Below are positions 7,309 to 16,758 of a DNA stretch of 64,000 nucleotides, in pieces (positions within the stretch are counted from its first letter, which is position 1; the number at the start of each line of letters is the position of its first letter). Under the pieces are notes generated by a model. The model had not been told where the DNA came from. It was given only the letters and a program-made list of their open reading frames with translations, and did not search any database. The stretch covers positions 1 through 64,000 of the forward strand of contig JANQPT010000017.1 of assembly GCA_028285345.1 (NCBI GenBank), given 5' to 3'. This DNA comes from Planctomycetales bacterium. Its GTDB lineage: Bacteria; Planctomycetota; Planctomycetia; Planctomycetales; Planctomycetaceae. A program made the position numbers and the translations under genes.

Positions 7309-8820
7309 ATGCCACGCCCGATTTGCCGAATATTTCTTGCAGCGATATTTGCACTCAGTCTGCCCTGCGGCGCGGCGCTGTCGGCGCAGCCGAACGTGCT
7401 CTGGATCAGCGCCGACGATCACGCGGCCTATGTTACCGGAGCCTACGGCAACCGGCAGGTGCGCACCCCCAATCTGGACGCGCTCGCGGCGAGGGGGATG
7501 CGTTTTGATCGGGCCTATTGCAACTCCCCGGTGTGCACCGCTTCGCGCCAATCCTATCTGACCGGGCGATATCCGCGCACAATTGGTGTGACGTTGCTGC
7601 GAACGCCGCTGCCGGAAGCAGAGTTAACGCTGGCCGACTTATTGGGCGACGCCGGCTATCAAACTGCGTCCATCGGCAAAATGCACTTCAACAGCAACTT
7701 GAAACATGGATTTCAACTGCGGCAGGATATGGCCGAGTTTCGCCGGATGCTTCGTCAGCGGGGCCGCCAACCGCTGCCGGAGGGAGTCGAGGTGCTGCCT
7801 GCATGGAAGCCGTTTCGCGATCCTGCCCGCGTTTGGCTCAACGGCATCCATCGGCCCTTCGGCGCCGTCGACGCCGACATGCCGGGCACCTGGCTCGCCG
7901 AGCAGGCGGCCGACTATTTGACGCAGCCGCACGATGCTCCGTTTTTTCTGATGGTCAGCTTCTACGAACCGCATTCGCCGTTTCGCTATCCCGTGGAATT
8001 CCGCGACCGGCATGACCCGGCGACGTTCGACGTCCCCAAAGTCGGGCCGGAAGACCACGATCAGATTCCGGCCATTTTTCGCGATCTCTCACACGAGGAC
8101 AAACAAGGCATTCGCGCCGCCTACTACACGTCAGTCGAGTACCTCGACAAAAACGTGGGCATTGTCCTCGACGCATTGAAACGATCGGGTGCGGCCGACA
8201 ATACGCTGGTCATTTACACCGGGGACCATGGTTACATGCTCGGTCAGCACGGCCGATTTGAAAAGCACTGCAGCTACGAACCGGCCGTCCGTGCGCCGCT
8301 GTTTATCAGCGATCCCGGCACGATTTCGCCCGCCTCGTCGAGCAAAGCTTTCACCGAATTCGTCGACATTGTGCCGACGGTATTGGAGTTTAGCGGAGTT
8401 GACATTCCTCACACCGTCCAGGGCAAGAGTCTAAAAGGCTTGCTAACCGGCCAAACAGAGACCCACCGTGACCGCGTGATTGTGGAATACGCGCAGAATG
8501 ATGAGGTCATGGTCCGCGACGAGCGCTGGAAGCTCGTGTTTCAGCGGGGCAAGCGCCGCCGTACCGACGGATACGATCCCGGAACACCCCTGCCGGGACA
8601 CACGCTGCAACTCTTCGACCTGCAAAACGATCCGCAAGAGATGCACAATCTGGCGGACGAGAAAGGACAGCAACAGCGCGTCGCGAAGTATCTCAACATC
8701 CTGGTCGATCACTTGCGAAAGACGTCGCGCCGGCCGGAGCTGATCCCCAAAACGGACGATCCGCTGGAGATTCTCGACTATTGTGTCCAGCCGCGCGACA
8801 TCGAAAAGCCGCCCACGTGA
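7309..8820 (+). CDS. exported sulfatase (type I, formylglycine)
   Basis: This 503-aa protein has a signal peptide (IFLAAIFALSLPCGAALSA). The alkaline-phosphatase-like core begins NVLWISADDHAAYVTGAYG, where the Asp pair binds calcium. The sulfatase signature C76-T-A-S-R80 followed by QSYLTGRYP marks the Cys converted to formylglycine. The later metal-site segment VIYTGDHGYMLGQHG is present. The C-terminal subdomain contains LQLFDLQNDPQEMHNLAD, typical of planctomycete sulfatases of the heparan/iduronate/choline-sulfatase-like group. The substrate is probably a sulfated polysaccharide; the subfamily is not resolved by eye. The enzyme is probably periplasmic. Start supported by GAGAGGGA upstream. 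Confidence 0.95.
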   Translation: MPRPICRIFLAAIFALSLPCGAALSAQPNVLWISADDHAAYVTGAYGNRQVRTPNLDALAARGMRFDRAYCNSPVCTASRQSYLTGRYPRTIGVTLLRTPLPEAELTLADLLGDAGYQTASIGKMHFNSNLKHGFQLRQDMAEFRRMLRQRGRQPLPEGVEVLPAWKPFRDPARVWLNGIHRPFGAVDADMPGTWLAEQAADYLTQPHDAPFFLMVSFYEPHSPFRYPVEFRDRHDPATFDVPKVGPEDHDQIPAIFRDLSHEDKQGIRAAYYTSVEYLDKNVGIVLDALKRSGAADNTLVIYTGDHGYMLGQHGRFEKHCSYEPAVRAPLFISDPGTISPASSSKAFTEFVDIVPTVLEFSGVDIPHTVQGKSLKGLLTGQTETHRDRVIVEYAQNDEVMVRDERWKLVFQRGKRRRTDGYDPGTPLPGHTLQLFDLQNDPQEMHNLADEKGQQQRVAKYLNILVDHLRKTSRRPELIPKTDDPLEILDYCVQPRDIEKPPT

Positions 8821-8861
8821 AGCCCGAGCAGAAACTCAGAGTCTGCGACGGCCGCCGGTTC

Positions 8862-9914
8862 CTACCAGCGCAACAGGCCGGTGCCCCAGGAGAGCCCGCC
8901 GCCGAAGCCGCTCAACAGGATCGTGTCGCCGCGATTGATGCGGCCCTCCTGGAAAGCTTCGTCCAGTGCAATCGGAATCGAGCCGCCCGAGGTGTTGCCG
9001 TATCGCTGAAGATTGACGATCACTTTTTCTTCAGGAACGCCCAACTGCTCCATGGCGTAGTTGATGATGCGGATATTCGCTTGGTGCAGCACAAACAGAT
9101 CGACGTCGTGCGGGCTCATGCCGGTCTTGTCCAGCATCAGTTCGACCGTGTCGGTGACCAGTCGGACCGCCCATTTGAAGACATTCCGCCCGTCCATTTT
9201 CATGTAATGCGAGCGGTTGTCGATCTCCGCATGGGAAATCGGCTGACGTGTTCCGCCGGAGGGGAATGTCAGCATCGGCCCCCCGCTGCCGTCAGAGCCG
9301 ATTTGATAGCACATCAAACCTTGATGCGGATCGCCCTCCGCCAACAAGACCGCGCCCGCACCGTCTCCGAACAGCGGGGCCGTCCCCTGGTCCTTCGGGT
9401 CGACAACACGGCTGTTGCAATCACCGCCGATGATCAGGGCGATCTTGCTGTTTCCCGTCGCGATGTACTGTGCACCGGTCGTTAGAGCGTACATGAATCC
9501 CGCGCATGCCGCCTGCAAATCGACGGCCGCCGCGTCCAGCCCCAATGCATCTTGCACCAGACAGGCCGTTGACGGAAAGGGATGATCGGGCGTAAATGTC
9601 CCGACGATCACCAAGTCGATATCTTGTGGATCGATCCCCGCCTTGCGAATCGCCTTCCGTGCAGCGGCAATACACATGTCGCTTGTGGCCTGATCGCTGG
9701 GAAGATACCGCCGCTCGTGGATTCCCGATCGCTGTGAAATCCATTCCGGATCGAACCCATGCCGTTGTTGCAGATCTTCGTTAGTGACCACTTCATCCGG
9801 AACGTACGACCCGCAGGAGACGACCTGGAAGCCCAAGAGGGAGTTGGTGCGTCGACTAAACCGCCCAACACTACGGGCCGTGGTTTGCCGTGCGGGAGAG
9901 CCTTGTACTGACAT
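8862..9914 (-). CDS. fabH: 3-oxoacyl-[acyl-carrier-protein] synthase III
   Basis: This condensing enzyme starts fatty-acid elongation by joining an acyl-CoA to malonyl-ACP. The catalytic triad is visible: Cys in QAACAGF (residue 157 counted from the upstream start at 9974), His in LHQANIRI and Asn in YGNTSGG. The C-terminal glycine-rich loop FGGGLSWG is intact. Two in-frame starts exist: 9974 (370 aa) and the ATG at 9914 (350 aa). The latter is preferred because family proteins begin close to FQVVSCGSYVPD; even so about 25 basic, low-complexity residues precede the core. It stands alone, not in a fab cluster, convergent with the upstream sulfatase gene. Confidence 0.92.
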   Translation of the reverse strand: MSVQGSPARQTTARSVGRFSRRTNSLLGFQVVSCGSYVPDEVVTNEDLQQRHGFDPEWISQRSGIHERRYLPSDQATSDMCIAAARKAIRKAGIDPQDIDLVIVGTFTPDHPFPSTACLVQDALGLDAAAVDLQAACAGFMYALTTGAQYIATGNSKIALIIGGDCNSRVVDPKDQGTAPLFGDGAGAVLLAEGDPHQGLMCYQIGSDGSGGPMLTFPSGGTRQPISHAEIDNRSHYMKMDGRNVFKWAVRLVTDTVELMLDKTGMSPHDVDLFVLHQANIRIINYAMEQLGVPEEKVIVNLQRYGNTSGGSIPIALDEAFQEGRINRGDTILLSGFGGGLSWGTGLLRW

Positions 9915-10338
9915 AGACAGGTCCGTCCTTCGTCTGAGCGATGCTTTCTGTCGTGCGTGGGTACTCGAGGTCAATAAACGATCCGTCAGGCATCGATTGG
10001 CCGATCACGCATTCGCATGTGCTTGTCGGCCACCACGTGAGTCAACGGGGGAGTTGAACTTGGTTATCTCTGCACTCTATCATTTCCGCGCCGAACTGCA
10101 GGGAGGCGTCTGAAATTAGAACGTGTCGGCCTCCCTGACGTTCACCCTGATATTGACCGCATTCTTTCCTGATGCGACGAGCGCGTTCAGACGTTAGCAC
10201 GGGTGCCGCTAGTATACCGATTCTCATGTTTCGACACTAGCGAGGTTTGCGACAGGAATTTAACCAAATGCTCAAATCTGTTTTTGCTTCGCAGCCCCTG
10301 TATATTTACACATTCCGCCTCGAATTCCTCAGCTAAAA
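9915..10338. other. divergent intergenic region
   Basis: These 424 bp lie between the divergently transcribed fabH and NRDE-protein genes and must hold both promoters. No confident promoter, operator or RNA was recognised. Confidence 0.5.
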
Positions 10339-11082
10339 ATGTGTTTACTCGGAATCGTATTTCAAACGACGGCTGACTGTCCGGTGCTGTTGCTGGCAAA
10401 CCGGGACGAAGACCCCCACCGTCCCACAGCGGGGCCGCAGATTGTCCACGAGACGTCGCATGAAGTCCGTTGGTTGGGCGGCCGCGATCGTCAGGCGGCC
10501 GGAACCTGGCTCGGCATCAATGAGCACGGGCTGATCGTCGCTGTCACAAATCGCCAACGGTTAAACCCGCCGCAAAGCCCACGCTCTCGCGGCTTGCTGT
10601 GCCGCGATCTCCTCCAACACGTATCGGTGCAGTCAGCCGCGAATCATGCCGAAAACGAGCTGACCAGCGGAGATTACGCAGGCTGCAACTTTCTCTTGGC
10701 GTCACGGACAGAGGCGCGCGCGATTGAAGCGGCGGACGAGTTGAAGATCATCCGTCTGGAGCCGGGGATGCATCTCATGGCGAACGATGCTCTGAATGAT
10801 GCCGACGATCCGCGCATCGAGCGAGTTCGTCGATTGCTGGAAGCTGTCGAGGGGCGCGATGTTGGCAGTTGGGTCGATGAGGCATGCCGAATCTGCGGCA
10901 TTACCGACGACGATCCCCATCTCGCCATCTGTCGGCGGGGGGCGGATTGGGGAACGGTCTCCTCAACGATTCTCACTTTGGCTGACCCGCCGCTGAAATC
11001 GCGGTTCCTCTATTCGCCCGGACCGCCGTCAGACACGGAGTACGTCAGCTTTGACGATCTGATCGAGCAACTTGGCCCGTAG
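10339..11082 (+). CDS. NRDE family (TANGO2-like) protein
   Basis: This 247-aa protein begins MCLLGIVF and carries the diagnostic N21-R22-D23-E24 motif in LLLANRDEDPHRPT. It continues with GGRDRQAAGTWLGINEHGLI, which matches the N-terminal half of the TANGO2/NRDE family. The Cys at residue 2 is conserved in the family, which has an Ntn-hydrolase-like fold. The eukaryotic relative has been linked to heme and acyl-CoA homeostasis; the bacterial role is not established. There is no signal peptide, so it is probably cytosolic. It is monocistronic and convergent with the large cytochrome-like gene downstream. Confidence 0.88.
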   Translation: MCLLGIVFQTTADCPVLLLANRDEDPHRPTAGPQIVHETSHEVRWLGGRDRQAAGTWLGINEHGLIVAVTNRQRLNPPQSPRSRGLLCRDLLQHVSVQSAANHAENELTSGDYAGCNFLLASRTEARAIEAADELKIIRLEPGMHLMANDALNDADDPRIERVRRLLEAVEGRDVGSWVDEACRICGITDDDPHLAICRRGADWGTVSSTILTLADPPLKSRFLYSPGPPSDTEYVSFDDLIEQLGP

Positions 11083-11197
11083 TGCGTGTTGTCATTCACA
11101 GACTGATGCCTCAATTAATGGAAGAGGCTTTTCCAAGCCGCCAAACGTTTCAGAATTCATCGCCACTCTGTCGTTGCCCGCGCTTGGTGCAACGCTA

Positions 11198-14100
11198 TCA
11201 GCCTTTAGTAATTGCCTCATCCAAACAAAGAATCATCGAGCAGACGTTGGCCCAGGCCGCCAGTTCCGCTGTGTCGAGGTTCTCTTCGCGTGGCGCTTCG
11301 CCCACGCTGAGCAATTGCGCAGCGGCTTCGCTGTTGGTTCGATAGTAAGCGAGCCGCGATTTGAGTGTCTTCAGCAACACGACGTGCTCCTGCCACGTCG
11401 GTGTCCGCCCGAGAACGAGGCGGAAGGCCCGCGTGAGCCGTTCGCCCGCGTCGGCGGGGCACTCTTGCATGATTCGTTGGGCGAGGACGCGGGCGGCTTC
11501 GATGTAGGTCACGTCATTCATCAGCACCAGCGCTTGCAGCGGCGTGTTGGTCCGCGAGCGGTTCGTCACACAATATTCACGCGTCGGGGCATCGAACGTC
11601 TGCATCGCCGGCGGGGGCGCGGCCCGTTTCCAGAATGTGTACAGGCTGCGGCGGTAGAGTTTCTCACCGTGGTCCTGCTCGAATAGGTTTGCTTTGACAA
11701 CGCCGGAGGAGACTTCCTTCCATAGTCCGGGCGGCTGATACGGTTTGACGCTGGGGCCGCCGATCGTGCGGACCAGCAGTCCGCTGGCAGTGAGAGCGTT
11801 GTCGCGAATCATCTCCGCCGACAAGCGGAACCGCGGCCCGCGGCCCAGTAGCCGGTTTTGCGGATCGCGCTTGAGCAACTCCGGACTTACCCGCGAATCC
11901 TGCTGATAAGCGGCTGACATGACGATAAACTTCTGCATCGCTTTGACGTCCCAGCCGCTGCGGACGAATTCGGTCGCCAGCCAATCCAACAGATCGACGT
12001 GCAGCGGCCACTCGCCCTGTGCGCCGAAATCTTCATCGGTCTTGACCAGCCCCGTGCCGAAATACATTTTCCAATAGCGGTTCATCGTGACGCGGGCGGT
12101 GAGCGGATGATCCGCCGAGGTCAACCAGCGGGCCAATCCCAACCGATTGGCCGGAGCGTCTTCCGGAAACGTCGTCAAAGCCGCCGGGACGCCCGGCTGC
12201 ACTTCCTCGCCATGCTGATTGTACTGGCCGCGAACTAGCAGGAATGCCTTGCGCGGTTCGGGCATCTCCTGCATCACCATCGTCGTCGGCACGGCGGCTT
12301 TCAACTCCGACTGCTGCTGGTTCAGTTGCTGCAGCCGATCGATCTGTTGCAGACCCGCTTTCAGATGTGTGCGAATGTAGTGATGCGCCAAACGTTGCTT
12401 GGCCGCGTCGCTGCGCTGCTCCGCAGTGGCTGCCAAATCGACGGCCACCTGTTCAGGGAGTCTGGGCACGACTGTGGAGTCGGAATTGATCGAAACGCGG
12501 AATCGGCCCAGCGTGCCGGAGGGGAAATCGCTGCGGTGCCGCAAACGAACTTTCAGCACCGTTCCACCGGGATATCCGAACGGCTCAGCCGCGACCAAGA
12601 TCGCCGTGTTGGGAGTTGTTGCTTGCCGATCCGCCGACCAGGCATTGTTGCCGTCGACAACCCCGTCGATGAGCTTTGCCTCTTCGAATCCGTTCCGCTG
12701 GCCGTTGGTATAGGCCGCAGTGAATGTGATTTGCCGGCGCTTTGTGGAATCGACCGCCGAGATCGCCTCCGCTTCGACTTCACTTAGGTAAAACAACCCG
12801 TCGGCGCGGCGGCCCGGTCCGGATTTAGGAAGGCTTGGATCGGCGAGCGCTTCGAGCCGCAGCGCCGCGATGTTGCTCTGTTCGGTCGTGAGCGTGACGG
12901 TATAGTCATCGCGCGGCGGATTGCTCCCGCTGACCACAAGCGAACCGTCGTCCTGTTGTGTGAAGGTCGCTTTGCCGTCGGACGCTGCCGAGACGACTTC
13001 AAGACTTTGCCAACGTGCCCCACGCGCGGCGCAAAGTTCTCCGACAGCTTGAGGATCGATCGTTTTCTCGAAGATTCGCAAATCATCAACCAGTCCGCGA
13101 AATCGCGGTCCGTCAGCTTTACCGGCTCCCAAGCTCAGCGGGGCTGAGGAGGCAATTCCGCCATTGAGCGTGTCTTTGCGAACCCTCATCTGCGCCGCGT
13201 GTCCATTCTTGTAGACCTGCAGCCCCGCCGCCTTGCCCGACCCGTCATAAGTGACGACGACATGAGTCCATTGCTCAGCGGGCAAATCGCCGCGCGCGTA
13301 GACGTAGACAGAATTCTCTTCGCCGTCGTGTAACAGACGAACTTCGACGCTGCGGTTTTCGTTCAGCGAAATCTCATAACCCCGCTTCTCATCACCCCGC
13401 GAGATGACCGCCCCGTGTCCGGTGCTCGAGGGGCGGACCCAGAAACTAATCGAGAAGCGGTCGGCTGTGTCAAAATCGGCGACGTCGCCCAGATTGAGTG
13501 GCGTCTCGCCCGTCAGCAGCAATCCTGGTGTAACGTGCGCGGGAACGATCCGCTGCAATTTGTCGTTTCCGGAAACCGCATCAAACGGAAAATGTGCGAT
13601 CGGTTCTTGCGTCTTCGTTTCGGTTTGGGCGGCGAGAGCCTGATCCCATTTCGCGGAGACTGCAAGCTCCCATTCGGCACGAGCTGAATCTGTCTGCTGC
13701 ACCAGTCTGTCGACTTGGAGGTTGGCTTTTTCAAGTTCCGCGTCGAGCCATTTGAGCTTCGCCGCTTGTTGAGGGGTCGGCGCTTTGATAAACGGAACCG
13801 AGTTTCCCTTGTCGCCGTCCTTGCCCTTCTCCGGGATATTATTGAAAAACGAGAACAGCTGATAATACTCCCGCTGCGTGATCGGGTCGTATTTGTGGCT
13901 GTGGCAGCGGGCGCAATTGACGGTCAGTCCCAGCCAGACGGTCGACATCGTCTCCACACGATTGGCGACGTAATCGACGCGGTACTCTTCGGGAATAATG
14001 CCCCCTTCGTCGCTCGTCGTGTGGTTGCGGTTGAAGCCGGTGGCGATTTTTTGATCGAGTGTCGCATCGGGCAGCAAATCGCCGGCCAGTTGCTCGGTCG

Positions 14101-14914
14101 TGAATTGGTCGAACGGCATGTTGGCATTAAACGCGGCGATCACCCAATCCCGCCAGCGCCACATGTACCGTTCAGCGTCGTTTTGATAGCCGTTGGTGTC
14201 CGCATAACGGGCGCCGTCGAGCCACTGCAGCGCCATCCGTTCGCCGTAGGCGGGAGACGCCAGCAAGCGGTCGACCACTTTTTCGTAAGCGCTATCGGAC
14301 TCATCCGCCAGGAACGCGTCGATTTCTTCCGGTGTCGGCGGCAGACCTGTGAGGTCGAAACTGAGACGGCGAATCAGCGTCTCTTTGTTCGCCCGTGCGG
14401 TCGGTTTCAGTCCGCGCTGTTCAAGTTTGGCGAGGATGAAATGGTCAATCCCGTTTCGCGGCCAGTACTGTTGATTAACAGGCGGAAGTTCCGGCCGCTT
14501 TGGCGGGATAAACGACCAATGCTTTTCGTAATTGGCCCCTTGTTCGATCCAGCGGCGGATGATCTCGATCTGCTGCGCGGTCAATTTCAGATGCGAATCG
14601 GGCGGGGGCATCCGTTCGGTCTCATCGTCAGAGACCAGGCGGCGATACGCTTCGCTCTGCTGCGGCTTGCCCGGCACGATCGCGAAATAGTCACCCCGGT
14701 CGGCGAAGGCGTCATCGGCATGATCCAGCCGCAATTCCGCTTCGCGCGCGGCCGAATCGGGCCCGTGACAGCGAAAGCAGGTCTCGGAGAGGATCGGACG
14801 GACGTCCTGGTTGAAGTCGACCCGCTGCGGCTCGGCGGCGCGTAATTCGGAAGCGAGCAACGGGGCTAACAATGCGATGGCGTAGCCAAACGTGTGACAG
14901 TTCTTTCGTAGCAT
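11198..14914 (-). CDS. DUF1549/DUF1553 protein with planctomycete cytochrome c and LamG-like domains
   Basis: This giant 1238-aa exported protein has a signal peptide (IALLAPLLASELRA) and a PSCyt1-type heme motif C46-F-R-C-H50. That domain ends with the usual RMPPPDSHLKLT and IIRRWIEQGA. A DUF1549 domain follows (about residues 150-360, including SFDLTGLPPTPEEIDAFL) with a second CxxCH (NCARCHSHKYDP). An inserted concanavalin/LamG-like domain sits around residues 440-640 (FPFDAVSGND, SISFWVRPS, WTHVVVTYDGS). DUF1553 completes the C-terminal third (TMNRYWKMYFG, PRFRLSAEMIRDNAL). It is probably a periplasmic or surface heme protein, perhaps binding glycans through LamG. In many planctomycetes a DUF1501 gene follows; here there is none. 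Confidence 0.92.
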   Translation of the reverse strand: MLRKNCHTFGYAIALLAPLLASELRAAEPQRVDFNQDVRPILSETCFRCHGPDSAAREAELRLDHADDAFADRGDYFAIVPGKPQQSEAYRRLVSDDETERMPPPDSHLKLTAQQIEIIRRWIEQGANYEKHWSFIPPKRPELPPVNQQYWPRNGIDHFILAKLEQRGLKPTARANKETLIRRLSFDLTGLPPTPEEIDAFLADESDSAYEKVVDRLLASPAYGERMALQWLDGARYADTNGYQNDAERYMWRWRDWVIAAFNANMPFDQFTTEQLAGDLLPDATLDQKIATGFNRNHTTSDEGGIIPEEYRVDYVANRVETMSTVWLGLTVNCARCHSHKYDPITQREYYQLFSFFNNIPEKGKDGDKGNSVPFIKAPTPQQAAKLKWLDAELEKANLQVDRLVQQTDSARAEWELAVSAKWDQALAAQTETKTQEPIAHFPFDAVSGNDKLQRIVPAHVTPGLLLTGETPLNLGDVADFDTADRFSISFWVRPSSTGHGAVISRGDEKRGYEISLNENRSVEVRLLHDGEENSVYVYARGDLPAEQWTHVVVTYDGSGKAAGLQVYKNGHAAQMRVRKDTLNGGIASSAPLSLGAGKADGPRFRGLVDDLRIFEKTIDPQAVGELCAARGARWQSLEVVSAASDGKATFTQQDDGSLVVSGSNPPRDDYTVTLTTEQSNIAALRLEALADPSLPKSGPGRRADGLFYLSEVEAEAISAVDSTKRRQITFTAAYTNGQRNGFEEAKLIDGVVDGNNAWSADRQATTPNTAILVAAEPFGYPGGTVLKVRLRHRSDFPSGTLGRFRVSINSDSTVVPRLPEQVAVDLAATAEQRSDAAKQRLAHHYIRTHLKAGLQQIDRLQQLNQQQSELKAAVPTTMVMQEMPEPRKAFLLVRGQYNQHGEEVQPGVPAALTTFPEDAPANRLGLARWLTSADHPLTARVTMNRYWKMYFGTGLVKTDEDFGAQGEWPLHVDLLDWLATEFVRSGWDVKAMQKFIVMSAAYQQDSRVSPELLKRDPQNRLLGRGPRFRLSAEMIRDNALTASGLLVRTIGGPSVKPYQPPGLWKEVSSGVVKANLFEQDHGEKLYRRSLYTFWKRAAPPPAMQTFDAPTREYCVTNRSRTNTPLQALVLMNDVTYIEAARVLAQRIMQECPADAGERLTRAFRLVLGRTPTWQEHVVLLKTLKSRLAYYRTNSEAAAQLLSVGEAPREENLDTAELAAWANVCSMILCLDEAITKG

Positions 14915-15167
14915 CGTCCAAGAGTTTCCAGTGTGATCACGGACACTGACATCAATATCCTAGCAGCAGCCGAAATTGTCAATCGGCATTCAACGGCCGC
15001 ATGAATCGACCAAAGTGCAAAACGGCATTTACCAGAAACTTGGCGAAAACTGGTCGAGCTTGGCGAACCTCAACACGCTCAGATGAGTCTGAATTCAAAC
15101 GCTTCAACTTCCAGAAGTTGAGACACACTAATTACCCCAAACGACCTCGTTTTGATGATCTGAAGAA

Positions 15168-16577
15168 ATGTTTGAATCCCTGGACAATGGATGGCTCTTC
15201 GCTGGAGGAGCGGCATTGGGAACACTGGCAGCGAGTTGCTGGTCGCATATCAGAAGCGCCTGGCAACAGGTGGCCAGTCGCGTCGTCATTACTGTTTCCG
15301 TCAAGGGCTACGCTGCGGATGCCGTCCAACTTTACTTGAAGAACCGATTTCGACCGTCGAGGCTCGGACCGCGCGCCTACTTGAGCTGGATGCTCTATGT
15401 CCGCCCGCGACGGCGAGTGCAATTGGTCGCGATGGAAGTCGCGCCCCCTGCGGGGCGGTTGTACTGGTACGGATGGCGTTCGATTTGGCTCTGTCCAGCG
15501 CGGCAGGGATCAGAGGGGTTGAACGCAGGCGAGACAACGCATGACTATACGTTTGATAGCCTGAGCCTGACCTTCGTGCGGGGCACATTCGATCCCGACC
15601 GGCTGATTGCCGAAGCGACCGAGTGGTACAACGAGCAGTCGATCAACACCCTTGAAACCGGTGGTCGGCGTCACTTCATCCGCTATATCTCCGGAACAGC
15701 TGGTCATTCCCATCATGGTATCTCGAACACGTTCGACCACGATGATTCTCGCGCTCCTTCGTCGAGCACCGACATTCGCAGCTGCCTTCAATATCGGCCG
15801 CTCTCATGGAGTTTCAACGAATTGGGGCCCGAAACGACCGAACGCGGTCACGCATTTGACCCGCTCGCACTCTCGGACGACGCTCTCGAACTCATTGAAG
15901 AGGCGCAACGGTGGAAAGCGAGCGAACAGTGGTATAAGTCGCACAACGTTCCGTGGCGACGGGGATGGCTATTGCACGGACCGCCCGGCACTGGGAAGAC
16001 GGCGCTGGCACGTGCCTTGGCCGATGATCTGGATTTGCCGGTATTCATCTACGACTTGGCGACCTTGAACAACGAGGAACTTTTTCGCAGCTGGTCGCAG
16101 ATGTTGCACGAGGTGCCCTGTATGGCGTTGATCGAGGACATCGACGCGATTTTCTGCCAACGTCGCAATACGACGGGGCAAGAAGGCCAACGCCTCACGT
16201 TCGATTGTCTGCTGAACTGCATCGACGGAGTCCAGTCGACAGACGGTCTCTTCCTCATCGTTACCTCAAACCATCTCGACCAAATCGATCCAGCGCTGGC
16301 GCAACCCGCCGGAAACGGCAGGTCATCGCGACCGGGGCGCATCGACCGCATCCTGGAACTGCGTCCGCTCGACGAAAGCGGCCGCCGCAAACTCGCGAGC
16401 CGCATTCTCGACGAATGGCCGGGCGAATGGGAGCCGCTGGTTGAAGAAGGAACAGGTGATTCCGGTGCGCAATTTCAAGAGCGCTGCGCTCGGCGGGCAT
16501 TGGAACTCCATTACAAGTCCCAGTCGCCGCAACAGTCCCGCGACGTCCGCAAGGAGGGGAAAGTGCTCACTGCGTAG
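15168..16577 (+). CDS. BCS1-like AAA+ ATPase
   Basis: This 469-aa protein has an N-terminal transmembrane segment (about residues 8-26, LFAGGAALGTLAA). A beta-rich domain resembling the BCS1 N-domain follows, then one AAA module. Walker A is G271-PPGTGKT-278, Walker B is MALIEDIDAIF, sensor 1 is LIVTSNH, and the arginine-finger region SRPGRIDRIL is present. The order and the DDALELIEEAQRWKASEQWY lead-in match BCS1, the mitochondrial translocase that moves folded Rieske protein. Bacterial homologues exist but their roles are mostly unknown. The context (an unknown membrane protein convergent downstream, a cytochrome-like protein divergent upstream) is suggestive only. A weak Shine-Dalgarno precedes the ATG. 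Confidence 0.85.
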   Translation: MFESLDNGWLFAGGAALGTLAASCWSHIRSAWQQVASRVVITVSVKGYAADAVQLYLKNRFRPSRLGPRAYLSWMLYVRPRRRVQLVAMEVAPPAGRLYWYGWRSIWLCPARQGSEGLNAGETTHDYTFDSLSLTFVRGTFDPDRLIAEATEWYNEQSINTLETGGRRHFIRYISGTAGHSHHGISNTFDHDDSRAPSSSTDIRSCLQYRPLSWSFNELGPETTERGHAFDPLALSDDALELIEEAQRWKASEQWYKSHNVPWRRGWLLHGPPGTGKTALARALADDLDLPVFIYDLATLNNEELFRSWSQMLHEVPCMALIEDIDAIFCQRRNTTGQEGQRLTFDCLLNCIDGVQSTDGLFLIVTSNHLDQIDPALAQPAGNGRSSRPGRIDRILELRPLDESGRRKLASRILDEWPGEWEPLVEEGTGDSGAQFQERCARRALELHYKSQSPQQSRDVRKEGKVLTA

Positions 16578-16758
16578 CGGCTTGAACCCCATGACTTGAT
16601 TCTGTCTGCGCACGTGTTCTCGGTATGTGCAGGACTTGCTAGCTCGGCGCCTTTGCGATGACTGTGAGAACAATCGCGGCAGAGGCGCTGAGTGCTCAGA
16701 TGATACGCAAAGCGAAACAAAGGTCTGTGCTCTAGCCCCACGCGCCGGGACGTTTATA

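Noticed and set aside
8781..9485. 234-aa plus-strand ORF opposite fabH
   Set aside because: Antisense shadow of a well-supported FabH; no protein-like motifs.
13715..14845. 376-aa plus-strand ORF opposite the DUF1549/DUF1553 gene
   Set aside because: Long only because of GC-rich antisense codon bias; the minus-strand protein has domains, a heme motif and a signal peptide.
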